64,000 bases of DNA, from contig MU858185.1 in assembly GCA_033297075.1 (NCBI GenBank), forward strand, positions 38,256 to 102,255, in the 5' to 3' direction. The position numbers and the translations under genes were made by a program. Position 1 is the stretch's first letter. Every line of letters begins with the position of its first letter. Shown piece by piece: positions 35,001 through 45,328 of the stretch. This DNA is from Rhypophila decipiens. Lineage: Eukaryota > Ascomycota > Sordariomycetes > Sordariales > Naviculisporaceae. The notes under the pieces are model-generated. The model ran no database searches, had not been told where the DNA came from, and saw only the letters and a program-made list of their open reading frames with translations.

Positions 35001-36962
35001 CGACATTGTCAGAGATACTTGTGTGCGTTATCCCCTCCGCTGCTGCTTTTACCACGCTTTTGCTTTTTGCTTGCAGGTTGTTCGAGTTGGGTATCGCGAA
35101 GTTTCCACCACCCAAGTGGGTTCGCTGCTCAAGTTGCACTCTGTAGCAGCAACCACTTCATGTGCCGTTTCGAACACATTCGCCTATGCCTTGAAGATTT
35201 TGAGAAGTGGGGGATCTCTTCTTTTCGCATAATTGCACAATTTTCACCCCTTAGTTCATTCATAAGACACTCTCTGGATTGCGCCGGGACCGACCGTCCG
35301 TTGGGCCAGTATTTTCTCACACTCCGCGGGAATCGGTCGACGTCCACTGCACGGTGCCTACTGGTGACCGGCTCTCGGTGTGGCCCGCTCTACCCTGCCC
35401 TCATAATCTCATTCCACCGTCATCCGTACGAATTACGGGTTTTAGCCCGTCAATCCTATGATATCTGTTCGTGCGTGTATGTGTACATGGTTCAGCAACG
35501 CGATACAGTTGCGGCCCCGGTTTCGATCCACTTGTCACCAGCAAGCCAATGCTTTTTCACATTCAACTTGTCGTAAAATAATAATAATGGTTACGCACTA
35601 TGAAAAGCGGCTCAAAGAATGGCATTGTTACCCTCTGATGCTTGTTGAGCTCTTCAAGCAATTGCTGCCTTACTAATAATTCCCGGGGGGATTAACAAAA
35701 AGCAAGAAAATGAAAGAACACACCCAAAGCCCGAAGCGATAAAGAAACAAAGCTGATGGGTTGTCTTTGTTTTAAGAGCGGGACACCTGATTCCCATCGC
35801 ATCAAAGTAAAAAGGGGACATAGGCACGGCTCCAGGGGAACAGAAATAGCGTAAAGAGACAACTATCACAATGAAAGACGAAAAGTAGCTACGTAATTAT
35901 TTCTTCACACACTGGCCGGTTCTTTGCCAGTGGCCATGTTAACCTCGTTACACAGACCGGTCTACCATTCTCTGTATGATTGAGTTTTCCCGGTCACCGG
36001 AAGGCCTGTTCGAAATTCCAAGATTCACTCAAATACCGCTGGTCTGTTTCAACGCCCCTTCATTGACACCAAAGCCCTAGGCACTATCATATGACACTTT
36101 GCTGACTTGGAGTGGAAGGCAGCTCCAACCCAAGGAGGAAATCATTGACTCCCGCCCCGGAGCTTCATCCCGTCCCGAGCCTTCTTTGGCACAGAAAGAC
36201 ACATTGACAGAGACCTTTATCACCACGAGCCGCCTGGTACAAAGATGGCATACGAGTATTCATTCCACGACGGCACGGGACCCAATCTTTGTTGGATCTG
36301 CGATTCCATGCCCACCAGAAATCAGGCGTCAAGATGCTCTGAACACATGTTTGGCTTGTATGGCTGTTATTGAGGTTGACTATGGACGTGCCTACTCTGA
36401 CTATCGAGCTACACTCACAATCAACAGACCATCTTCTGGTTGGGACAACGTGTTATCCGACTTCATCTCCAAGGACTTGAGATGCTTCTCGTGAACCAAG
36501 GTACAGGCAAGTATGATGGCTGGGACACACCTCGGTCTTGATAGCTCCCCACTTCGACCGGCAGAGTGTGTTGCCATACCCAGAACCTTTGTCCCTCCCG
36601 ACGGCCTTCTTCCTAAAATGGCCCGTCTATTTTGGACTTGCTGGACAAAGATGCTCGAAGCCAATGCTTTCGAATACTGCTTCCATCCCAGGGCTGCTCG
36701 AGGAGGCGATTGTACTCATCACAATAGACATTGTTTGACTATTTCGGGACTGTCAACTCGAAGAAGGGCCTGAAGGTCTAGTAAGTAGGTATAAAGGTGA
36801 CCTCCTCCCATCCCTTGACAGGTTTGGGAGTCCTCTTGATGGATTTGACAGACCTTGTTTTTAACCAAAGATTGCCGAGCATATCCACAGGAAGTATTCC
36901 ATCTAGGAGTAGGACTAGCTCCTTGTATAAAAGTATAGCAGATTTACATATTATTATTCAAT
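32061..36962. other. 4.9-kb interval without protein genes
   Basis: I find no convincing coding gene. Long open frames (for example about 34962-35576 on the plus strand) have no family motifs. The interval holds the diverged tandem repeats at 34160-34945, and the rest looks like unique non-coding sequence. Confidence 0.45.
34160..34945 (+). repeat. Diverged ~280-300 base tandem repeats with conserved small hairpins
   Basis: Two full units (about 34160-34458 and 34459-34760) and a partial third (about 34860-34945) share blocks in order: TTTTAACTTTT, CTTGGAAAGGYATATATTCT, a pyrimidine tract, a GATATA stretch, a CTGCC...TTGAAAGGCAG hairpin and GATGATGACA followed by CTGAGC. Sequence between blocks has diverged strongly. 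A weaker trace (GACGATGACACA) occurs near 34034. The same frame is open in both full units, so a decayed coding repeat is possible, but the pairing elements fit a structured RNA better. Confidence 0.6.
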
Positions 36963-39107
36963 ATGTACTACTACGGCGACTCGCCTCCTCCTCCTCGGCG
37001 TGATCCGCGACCTCCTGCTCGCCCCCCTGCCACCGGCTTCCGAGGAGCTGATCTAACTCCCGGACCGTTCGGACCACATCCGCGCCGAACCTCATTTGGG
37101 CATGCTCCTCGCCCCGAGTTTGCACCTCGACCTGAGCCGCCACGTGAACGCCGGCCATCGTTTGGGTATGCTCCCCGCCCCGAGTTTGCACCTCGACCTG
37201 AACCGCCACGTGAGCGTCGACCCTCTTTTGGGGTTGCTCCTCGACCGGAACCACCTCGTGAACCGCCACGTGAACGCCGGACATCCTTTGGTCATGCTCC
37301 TCGACCTGAACCACCACGCAAACGCCGAGACTCCCATGGGCAGGAGGGTCAGCATTCACGTCGAAATTCCTTGACCCAGACCCTGAAGGATATGTTCCTG
37401 GGAAACCGTGAGTCCAAACCGCGGGCATCATCACATGCGCGGGAGCACAAGAAGGAGCCTCCCAGGCGAGCAGCATCACATGGGCGAGATCATGGCCGAG
37501 CACCATCACATGGACGGGATCACGGGCGAGCAGCATCACATGGACGGGAGCATGGCCGAGCGCCATCACATGGACGGGAACCTAGGCGTGAGAAGGAGCA
37601 GGATGTTCCCCGGCCGCCAGTAACAAGGCATGGACGGCCTCCTCGTCCAGCTACGCCGCCACAGCCTAGACGTCAGGAACCTCCGAGGCCAGCCCCGAGG
37701 CGCTCCTCGCCTTCCATCACACTAGAGGCTGTAGATGGATCCTTTGCGCACAAGACCGAAGGGCTAAAGCGATACCAGGCGGGTGGGAACTGTCCTACCC
37801 ATATAGGCGACCGTCTGGGCCCAAATGGCCGGTACCGTGTCATGAACAAGCTCGGTAACGGCTCTTACGGCATCGCCTGGCTTGTGGATGACACCAAAGA
37901 CAGAAAGAAACCGTGGAAAGCGCTCAAGATCAATGACGCTGGCCCAGGAGGCGAGTCAGAAGTCAGACTTCAAAAGCTCTTTGAAAAGATGGGCTACACA
38001 GGACAGAAAGCGCTTGACAATCAAATCTGCGTGCCCTATGAGCTCTTCTGGATCAAGAGCGTCAACGGCGAACATTTGTGCACCGTCCTCCCCATCTGCG
38101 GTCCTACCCTGGAGAAGATCGCCAACGACAAAAGAACAGAAATCAGCCGCCGGGCGCTTTGTCACCAAGTCATTCTTGCCTGTCACTTTCTGCACTCGGT
38201 GATGGAAATCATGCACGGAGATTTCCGCTGCGGCAATATCATGCTCCAAATCGACGGCCTTCAGGACTTGAACAAGACCGAAATCATGGAGGTGTACGGC
38301 GGCAGCCCCCGGGTCATCATGTTTGAAAACTTGCCCAATCCGGGCATCAGTTCCAGGAGCGCACCAAAGTACCTTGTCCTCAACGCCAAGCTCAGAATGG
38401 AAAAGCTCACCAGCTTCGTCAAACGCAAGACGGGCATAAAGGTAGTCTCTAATTCAAGGCCCAAGGTGGCAGTTGCCGACCTGGGCAGCTCCAAGCACAA
38501 ATCCTGGCCCAAGCCCTGGCCCCATGTCATCCCCTCGTTCATGACAGACCCCCATGTCTTGATGGGGGGGTCGGCCGGTTCGGCAAGCGACATCTGGTCC
38601 ATGGGCGTCATGTTTTTTGAGATCATGACGGGCGGCCACATTTTCAAGCGCGGCGACAAGAAACACCTCAAGGCCTGGGAGGACTACTTCCCCTGCATAG
38701 AGGAGTGCATCGGCCCGCTGCCCGTCGAGTACCGAAAGGAGTTCCTCCGCCACCGTTGCGAGGCTTCCCTAGAGGCGTTCCCACGCGGAATCCCCTCCAA
38801 CTTCTCCCTGTCCATGGACCCAAAAAAGTGTGTCGTCTGGTCGGATGAGCAGCATGAGGCACTAAGGAAACAAACCCTTGGCGGCATGAAGGCCAAGAAT
38901 ACTCCTCATGGGTTGCTGCTCTATAGTGAGGGCATAGACGCAAAAGATGGTGACTTGCTTTGGCGCTTGATCGAGGCGTGTTGCCAATGGAGGCCGGAGG
39001 ACAGGGCGACCGCCTCGGAAATCGTGAACCACAAGTATTTCCGTGCCTGGTCTTCTACGTTTAAGCGAGACACGGGGAGAGGCGACAGGAGCTGTTACGT
39101 GCAGTAG
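36963..39107 (+). CDS. SRPK-like protein kinase with repeat-rich N-terminus
   Basis: An intronless gene of 714 residues. Residues 1-260 are disordered, rich in Arg, Pro, His and Ser, with two tandem repeat blocks. The kinase domain follows: glycine loop LGNGSYGIAWLV, lysine K322 in KALKI, catalytic loop HGDFRCGNIML (D420, N425), metal-binding DLG at 506-508, and SDIWSMGVMFFE. HGD replaces HRD and DLG replaces DFG; the latter is usual in SRPK-type kinases, and the split with a long insert (about 430-500) between catalytic loop and DLG also fits that group. SRPKs phosphorylate Arg-Ser-rich splicing proteins. Key catalytic residues are present, so activity is possible, but the HGD/FRCGN loop is unusual. 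Confidence 0.85.
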   Translation: MYYYGDSPPPPRRDPRPPARPPATGFRGADLTPGPFGPHPRRTSFGHAPRPEFAPRPEPPRERRPSFGYAPRPEFAPRPEPPRERRPSFGVAPRPEPPREPPRERRTSFGHAPRPEPPRKRRDSHGQEGQHSRRNSLTQTLKDMFLGNRESKPRASSHAREHKKEPPRRAASHGRDHGRAPSHGRDHGRAASHGREHGRAPSHGREPRREKEQDVPRPPVTRHGRPPRPATPPQPRRQEPPRPAPRRSSPSITLEAVDGSFAHKTEGLKRYQAGGNCPTHIGDRLGPNGRYRVMNKLGNGSYGIAWLVDDTKDRKKPWKALKINDAGPGGESEVRLQKLFEKMGYTGQKALDNQICVPYELFWIKSVNGEHLCTVLPICGPTLEKIANDKRTEISRRALCHQVILACHFLHSVMEIMHGDFRCGNIMLQIDGLQDLNKTEIMEVYGGSPRVIMFENLPNPGISSRSAPKYLVLNAKLRMEKLTSFVKRKTGIKVVSNSRPKVAVADLGSSKHKSWPKPWPHVIPSFMTDPHVLMGGSAGSASDIWSMGVMFFEIMTGGHIFKRGDKKHLKAWEDYFPCIEECIGPLPVEYRKEFLRHRCEASLEAFPRGIPSNFSLSMDPKKCVVWSDEQHEALRKQTLGGMKAKNTPHGLLLYSEGIDAKDGDLLWRLIEACCQWRPEDRATASEIVNHKYFRAWSSTFKRDTGRGDRSCYVQ
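37083..37322 (+). repeat. In-frame coding minisatellite (22/22/20/16-residue units)
   Basis: Residues 41-120 of the kinase are four units beginning RRxSFG(H/Y/V)APRPE. Two are 22 residues long and two are shortened to 20 and 16 by whole codons. Confidence 0.85.
37467..37586 (+). repeat. Four in-frame 30-base repeats (RAxSHGRxHG)
   Basis: Residues 169-208 of the kinase are four ten-residue units alternating RAASHGR and RAPSHGR. Confidence 0.9.
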
Positions 39108-39349
39108 CCCAAGGCCATCAGTAAAATAACTTGAAGAAAAGGTGAGATGGCTGGCCTCTCTAGAATAAGGAAACAAATCTACTCTTGAAGTTCCTTTCAG
39201 TAGATGGGCAAGTGGTGGGTCTGAAAAAGTGTCACGGAAATAATAAACTTTAGACTTGAAGATTACCAGAATTCTCAGTGAAACCGTGAATGAACTGCAA
39301 TGAGTGTACGTGAGCCATGAATAATGACAAAGGCTATTAATCCCAAACC

Positions 39350-40625
39350 TTAGATCCAATGCTTTGGATCAAGCGCCCTGACATCAGCACTCCTAGCCTC
39401 ACCATCAAGAATCATCTCGCTCATCAAAAGCCCAACACCAGGTCCATTCTGCACGCCCCATTCATCCAGCCCCGTAGCGACCCAAAGCCCCCGAATACCA
39501 GGGACTGGCCCGACAATGGGCCCGACCTCTTCTCCTTCCTCGTGTTTCCTGATTTGTGCCTTGTAACATGCCTGTGTTGCGATGACCTTGCCGTCACGAA
39601 CAACACTGGACACGGAGCTGACTGTTTTGTAGAGCTTGTCGATTTCTTCTTTCTGTATGACGGTATCCGCTGCTCGAGATGGCAGGTCGTCGTTGTACGA
39701 ATCTGGCGCGCTGGTGTAGATGGTCTCGAAACTGTGGAGTGAATCTCGAGGGCGGGGATATATATCCGGCGTCAGGGTCCCCACGTCGGGAGACTGTATC
39801 TCGGCGAATAGGATATGTGGCGATATTGTGCGGTTAGTGTTTGGTTGGATGACCATGCTATGGCCCTTGGGAGATAAGAGCTTGACCCGAGGAAGAAGCT
39901 TGCTTGTCCAAGGCCCGGCGGCGACGACAATATCACTCGCTGGGAGAGGCATCTCATTCTCGGCCTGGCTCTGGGGTGTGTAGGAAACAGAGCCCACGCG
40001 TATACCGCTAGAATCCGAAGAAGCGTAGTTGATCCCCTTTGCATGTCCCAAAATAATGTTGACCCCTGACTGTTCTGCCAGTTCAGCAAGTGCATTCGTC
40101 AGCAGGAAGGGATGTACTTGAGCCGAGTCGGCGGGTGTCCCAACGGGATGGTAGGATTTGATGCTTTCTGGGTCGAGCCAGTCAAAGTCTGCTGGAATGT
40201 CGTCCTTGTCGGCGTCTTCGTTTGTATGATCTCGGCCTCGGAGCTTCACCTCGGCAGCATGCACCGTCCGGTGACCCCATTTCTTCTCACCACCATGTTC
40301 ATTGGCAAGTCTCTTGTGCAGCTCGTAGCTCAACGGGGCGAGACACTTGGGTGTAGCCCAAGATGCCAGAAATCCTCCACCTTTGCCGCTTGACCCGGCT
40401 GCGATTTCGCTAGCCTCGAGCACAGTGATCTTGTGAATCGCTGGATCGTATCGGGCGTGTCGAGTGAGAAAGTATGCGGTCGATATACCTACAATGCCGC
40501 CTCCTGTATCATACGTCATCATGTGAAGCGGGGTTAGCTTGGGTTTGATCCTGATGTGCGTGGAAAATGTTACTTTACTGCATACCAATGATGACGGTAT
40601 TTCTGGCCTGTGTTGAGGAGTCCAT
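39350..40625 (-). CDS. DAO-family FAD-dependent oxidoreductase
   Basis: Exon 1 (40625-40586) encodes MDSSTQARNTVIIG and exon 2 (40503-39350) the rest; the 82-base intron splits the FAD-binding motif VIIGGGIVGISTAYFL. The protein is 397 residues, about normal for the glycine/D-amino-acid oxidase (DAO) superfamily. A second family block, EASEIAAGSSGKGGGFLA, is followed later by VVAAGPWTSKLLP and a C-terminal GLWVATGLDEWGVQNGPGVG. The family oxidises amines or amino acids with FAD. No signal peptide or peroxisomal SKL-type ending is visible (the C-terminus is PKHWI). The substrate is unknown. It ends 242 bases from the kinase gene, which points toward it. Confidence 0.9.
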
Positions 40626-40908
40626 GGCACAAAGGTTCATGGAAGGGATATACTCTATGGTGTTTTGAGTTTGCACGTGGGGATTTAGGTGAAAGAAGGG
40701 TGGTTGATGAAGCTACGAAAATGGAAGCTACATTTATGACTTTTTTACCCACATAACAGAGCCCCACATCACCCCCTTTCTCCCGGGGTCCCGATAGCAA
40801 GAAATAAGGTACCAACCTCATTCAAGTACGCCTCCATATCGGAAGCCAGATTTCCCAAGCCTTGCACATGCCTCCGAATCAAGCCCTGCACTCGCCAGTA
40901 ATCCCATA

Positions 40909-41784
40909 CTACCCAATAAAGGGCATCAAAGTTCCAACTCGCTCCTCGTACCTCAAATAAGGTCTACCCAATGAAAGACGCAAACACGCCTCCTCACGTT
41001 GAACCTGACCAGCAAAAATGCTCCAGAGAACTACCACAGCAGCGAGGAGGGAGAAGATGTTGCCAAGAACCAGCTGCGCGCCAACAGCCCACCAAAAGAA
41101 GCCAAAGTATGCCGGGTGTCGCATGATACCATATATGCCGCTCGTAACGAGAACTGGTTCCGCGCCTCTCCTCTCGCGGTGCTTCTTCTTATTACGCCCA
41201 AGGGCCGATCCAGCGTGAACAATGGCCAAAATACGCACAAGCTGTCCCCCGCCGACCAAAACAAGGCCAAGTATGATGGGAATGATGCGTGGAGTAGGGC
41301 CAAGAACTTTTAGGTCGAACCCTGGGCCGAATTTGAAAAAGCCCCATCCGAGGCATTCAAGAAAAGCAAGCATGTGTGCCATGAGATAGACAGGCAGGTT
41401 TTCTGTCGGGAAGAAGGATTTTGCCGACGCGTCGCTGGTGCTGTATCTGGCCGTGGTCCAGAACTCGAGAAAGTGAAAGGTTGAGAGCGTGGCTCCGTAG
41501 AACGCGTGGCGCCAGTGAGGAGATGCCGGATACCACAGGCGGACGAGAACGAGCGCGACCAGGGACGTTGCGAGTGCGGCCCCGAGACCGAAAGCTCGCA
41601 TCGCGATCCCCTCAAGCGATTTGGGCTGGTGAGGCAAGTGAAGCTTGTCGTCGAAGCGTACTTCATGGCTTCCTACGACCGGGCTGTGCGGAACGTGTTA
41701 GTATATTCCGACAGTTTGGCCGAGAAAGTCAACTCACCCTAGGTCCGGCTCCGAGTCACTCGAGAGGTCTGACGAGTAGCCCAT
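40909..41784 (-). CDS. Isoprenylcysteine carboxyl methyltransferase (Ste14-like)
   Basis: Two exons (41784-41738 and 41683-40909) with a 54-base intron encode 273 residues. Several hydrophobic segments fit a multi-pass ER membrane protein. The Ste14/ICMT core is clear: LVTSGIYGIMRHPAYFGFFW, then LGNIFSLL, and near the end EEACLRLSLGRPYLRYEERV followed by TLMPFIG. The enzyme methylates the terminal carboxyl of farnesylated proteins such as fungal a-factor pheromone and Ras, using S-adenosylmethionine. The start (MGYSSDLSSDSEPD) is the first ATG and gives a short acidic head typical of the family. It is probably a housekeeping gene with no functional link to its neighbours. Confidence 0.92.
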
Positions 41785-41997
41785 CTTGTTCTAGTTTGTA
41801 GAGGCACTGAAGAGTGGCAAATATTCTGGTCCGGCTTAAAGATGAGGACACTCGAGATGGTGACAGTCGGGGATGCAGAAACTCACTCTGATGTTAATTC
41901 TTGGCATTCGCGTCGCGTCGTGCCAGTCTTGGCAGCCGAAATTGGGCTCGCAGGTGAGAGCTTAACCCTAACCCTTGTTCAATACACAGTTGTATGC

Positions 41998-42048
41998 CAC
42001 GGGTAACCCACAGGTAACCCACAGGTAACCCACAGGTAACCCACAGGT
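41998..42048. repeat. 11-base tandem repeat (GGTAACCCACA)
   Basis: Four nearly perfect copies of GGTAACCCACA, with degenerate copies on the right (GGTAGTCCACG, GGTATTCTATG). A short TTAACCCTAACCC stretch, like two telomere units, lies 25 bases to the left at 41962-41974. It sits between the 5' ends and 3' ends of two minus-strand genes. Confidence 0.9.
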
Positions 42049-42302
42049 AGTCCACGGGTATTCTATGGGTATTCCGCGGTAAATACAGAGTAGTCAAGCT
42101 GCACGACCCGAAAGGGGGCCTTGGTACGAAGCGGCTTGATAAATTGAAGGAATAGGCCTTTTATGATCCAGATAAATGCGTTGATACTGCATTAGAGCTT
42201 TATATGTCCTCTATGTGTAAAATCTGCCTAAATCATTGCTTGTGCTACAGTTCAAGTTCTTAAGCTAAAGGCTGTGGAATATGCCTAGGTTTACAAGCCT
42301 CA

Positions 42303-44881
42303 TCACTTATTGAATCCATCCAACCGCTCGTACTTCCTCTCGGCTCGCTTGGACTCGTCACCCTTGTGTAGTTGGTTCAAATAGTCCTTAAAGTCTCTCG
42401 ATAACTCCACAACGGCTTTGAGGTGCGTGTCCGTGACCAGAATCTTGCCCTCCTCATCCTTATCGGCATCGTATTCAGCCAGTGCAACAGCCGTCTGCAG
42501 GGCGTTCCGGATCTCCCGTCCATTCCATTTGACAGCGCGCATCTCGGCGCCTCTGATGTACTCCTTGGCGTCGATATTGAGACGTATATAGTCACCTCGC
42601 TCACGCTGGAGCTTATCGGTGAACGTCTTCCAAACCAGGGTCCGCTGCTCGTCAGTGAACTCGGGGTAGTAAAGCTGGATGTGGACGCGCGAGATGAAGG
42701 CGTCATCGAAGGCGCCGACTCGGTTGGTGGTAAGGAATAAGATACCGTCGTAGTTTTCAAGAGCACGGAGGAATCCTGTTGATTAGAAGAATCACATATT
42801 AGTCTCCATTCAGACTCTGGATTCTGGCCCAGAGACTCACCAGCTACAAGACTGTTGCGATCAAGATCTGCGGTTGTTCGTCGTTCCATAAACACGTCGG
42901 CCTCGTCGATAAGGAGCACCGCATCCCAGCTCATGGCTCGCTTGAACATTCGTGTCAAGTTCATCTCGACGTCTCCAGGCGTGGTGCCAATATCGCTCGG
43001 GGTGAGGATCATCAACGGGCGACGGGTGAAGGCAGCAATGCATTCTGTTACAAAGTGGTCAGCAAGAAATTTACTTGCAAGACAATAATAAAGAGCACCT
43101 TACCCGCTGTGCATGTCTTGCCGACCCCTGGCCGGCCGTGCAGCAGAAAGATCAAGCCTCCACCCTTGTTCTTGATAAAGTCAGCGGACCACATGTTCTT
43201 CTTTAGTTCCCCGCCGTTCTTGTCACGGCGGGCATACGACTTGGCAAGAGACATGATGGTGTTCTTTCGCACTGGGTCCATGACCAGGCCGTTGATCATG
43301 CTTTCTTCAAACTTGGGCTCTGAAAAGTTCTGCACGTGCACGGTTTCTATCAGGGCATAAGGTTAGAGGAGCATCGGGAGACTGTGGTATATAAGAGATG
43401 CTCACCCCAGTTTCGCGTCTTGAACACAAAGGCCTTCATCTCGACAGGGCAGAGTAGGTAGATATGGGAGTAGAGGTCTTCCTCATCTTCCGGGACAAGC
43501 TTGTTGTAGTCCTCAAATAGCGGTTGAACGCCCACTTTGCCTTCACCGTCGCTGGTTTTCTTGCGCGCTCGGCAAGACGCGCACGTTCCGTCTGCCCCCA
43601 TGGGCCGACAATCCGCGTTGTCAAGTATTCGGACGGACGGGTTCATGTCGGCGTGCCAAGTCTTTTGGTCGACCATGACAAGTGCATCAATCTAGACAAC
43701 GGCTATTAGGGGCCATCCTCGCGACACAAGGGTCGCCAGCTTACCTCGTTGTGAGGAAAGTCTCTGCTTTCGCCCTTGTGATGTTTACAGTGTTTGCCAA
43801 GCAACTCCCAGTAGGTCTTGCCAAAGCTGATTTGCTCTCTCACCGCTTCCGGAAGAGCTTCGAGGTTGTCGTCGTCTATCTCCCTGGGCTCGATGAAGTA
43901 CATGTCGTTGGTACCTTGATTACCGATCAAGTGTCAGCCAAAATCTGAAGTGTAGGCAGTACTCCTTCACTTACTTTCTCCGTCAAATTTTCCTATAGTT
44001 ACCCAGTCGAGTTGGCGGCCGAGGAACCGGCCGTCGAAGCGCATCGCCCAACCGCGCATACTCCAGGACAGAGGGGGGTCTTCGAAGATGCCGCCCTGCA
44101 TGTCATAGACGACCTTGACGCCCCAGTCCTTCTCGCCGACCCATCTTTCCATGATGGTCGTTCCTGGCTTTCGTGACACCCAAGCAAGCTCCCAGGTATA
44201 GACGCCCCGCTTGTTGCGCTCCTGCTCCTCCCGCACTTCGTCCATGATGTGGTCGTCTAGAAACTTCAGAAGAAGGGTCAAATGCTCCTCGGCGTCCTTC
44301 TCCATGATGCACCTGTCTTCGGGAGACTTGGCGGAAACGTCTTCACGGAATTTGGTGAGCTCGTCATAGTGATGCACGAGAACAGCGTAGGGCCAGAGGA
44401 CAACGACTGGGTCACCTGTGAGAGATTGTGAAGGGTAGTACTGGACGACTGACTGAAGAGCGTTGATGATGGCTGGTGAGAAGATGTTGAGATGATATCG
44501 GGGGCTGGACAGGGGGATGGTGACCATTTGCTGTCCAATCGAGACACCGGGGCCAGGAGTCGCCTTGGCGGGGCCGCTGGCTTCAATCACCCTGGTTCGG
44601 AACGTGGTGATGACCTCGAAAGCAGGTTCGGTGAGAACATGATCGAGGGTAGCATTGTGCTCATCGGCTTGGAAGGTTTCGGTTTCGCGGTGACTTAGGA
44701 GTTCGTCCGTTACGCGGTGTCTGTACTCGACACGGTACCTGACATAGGCGCCTTCTTTCTGCTTGGGCTCGTGCATGTGTGCCCCGGGGTGGGGTCGAAA
44801 GTCCGTTATGGATGCGTCAAGACCTATGGCCGAGTCTTCTTTGTTACTCGCAGCAAGCATCTTTGGGTCCTCGGGGAGCAT
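42303..44881 (-). CDS. AAA+ ATPase with DUF7025-type N-terminal domain
   Basis: Six exons (44881-43975, 43914-43745, 43691-43406, 43346-43104, 43044-42841, 42775-42303) give 760 residues. The N-terminal half (for example GDPVVVLWPYAVLVHHYDEL) matches the domain that precedes AAA modules in a large fungal family. The AAA module has Walker A GRPGVGKT (525-532), Walker B LLIDEADVF (Asp582, Glu583), sensor 1 LFLTTNRV and an arginine-containing segment around FISRVHIQLYYPEF. Catalytic residues are intact, so ATP hydrolysis is expected. Relatives are uncharacterised; the fold resembles Bcs1/proteasome-type ATPases that remodel proteins. The second intron's flanks (exon 1/2 acceptor AAG) are the least certain junction. 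Its promoter is divergent with the DUF7708 gene. Confidence 0.88.
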
Positions 44882-45328
44882 GACTTTGGAGACCGTGAGA
44901 CGTGTCCAAGCAGAAAATAACCACAGGCAGAAAGAACGGGATTAGGGGAGATAATGTGTCCCGTGGTGTGCCTAACCCCTCCTCGAGGCTCAGCACTCCG
45001 GGGAAGGTGCCCCAGCACCCCATCCCCCGTCTCGCCCCGGCGGCTAGCGTATAGTGCATGCAGTGAGCATGGAGGAAGGCCTGTCATTGGCCCAGGCCAG
45101 TGTTTCAGAGGGACCGTTGTAACCCTCCACAACGTCGTCCTCGACCACTGCAAAACATTCAGTCAGCACCGATTCGAATTAACCCGATTGGGACGCCAGC
45201 ATAGCCCCTCATCGTTGCTGCACAATCGGGCAATGACTCTTGAGGACCAATATCGATGCCGTCGAGGCAAGAAGCGAAAAGCTCCCCCCTGAGCAAGAAG
45301 CCCTGTCGTCGCCCATCAATGATCATCC
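44882..45328. other. Divergent promoter region
   Basis: About 450 bases between the start codons of the AAA ATPase and the DUF7708 gene. No other feature seen. Confidence 0.4.

Noticed and set aside
34962..35576. 204-codon plus-strand frame in the 4.9-kb interval
   Set aside because: It has no recognisable domain, a cysteine/serine-rich composition typical of chance frames, and no splice partners.
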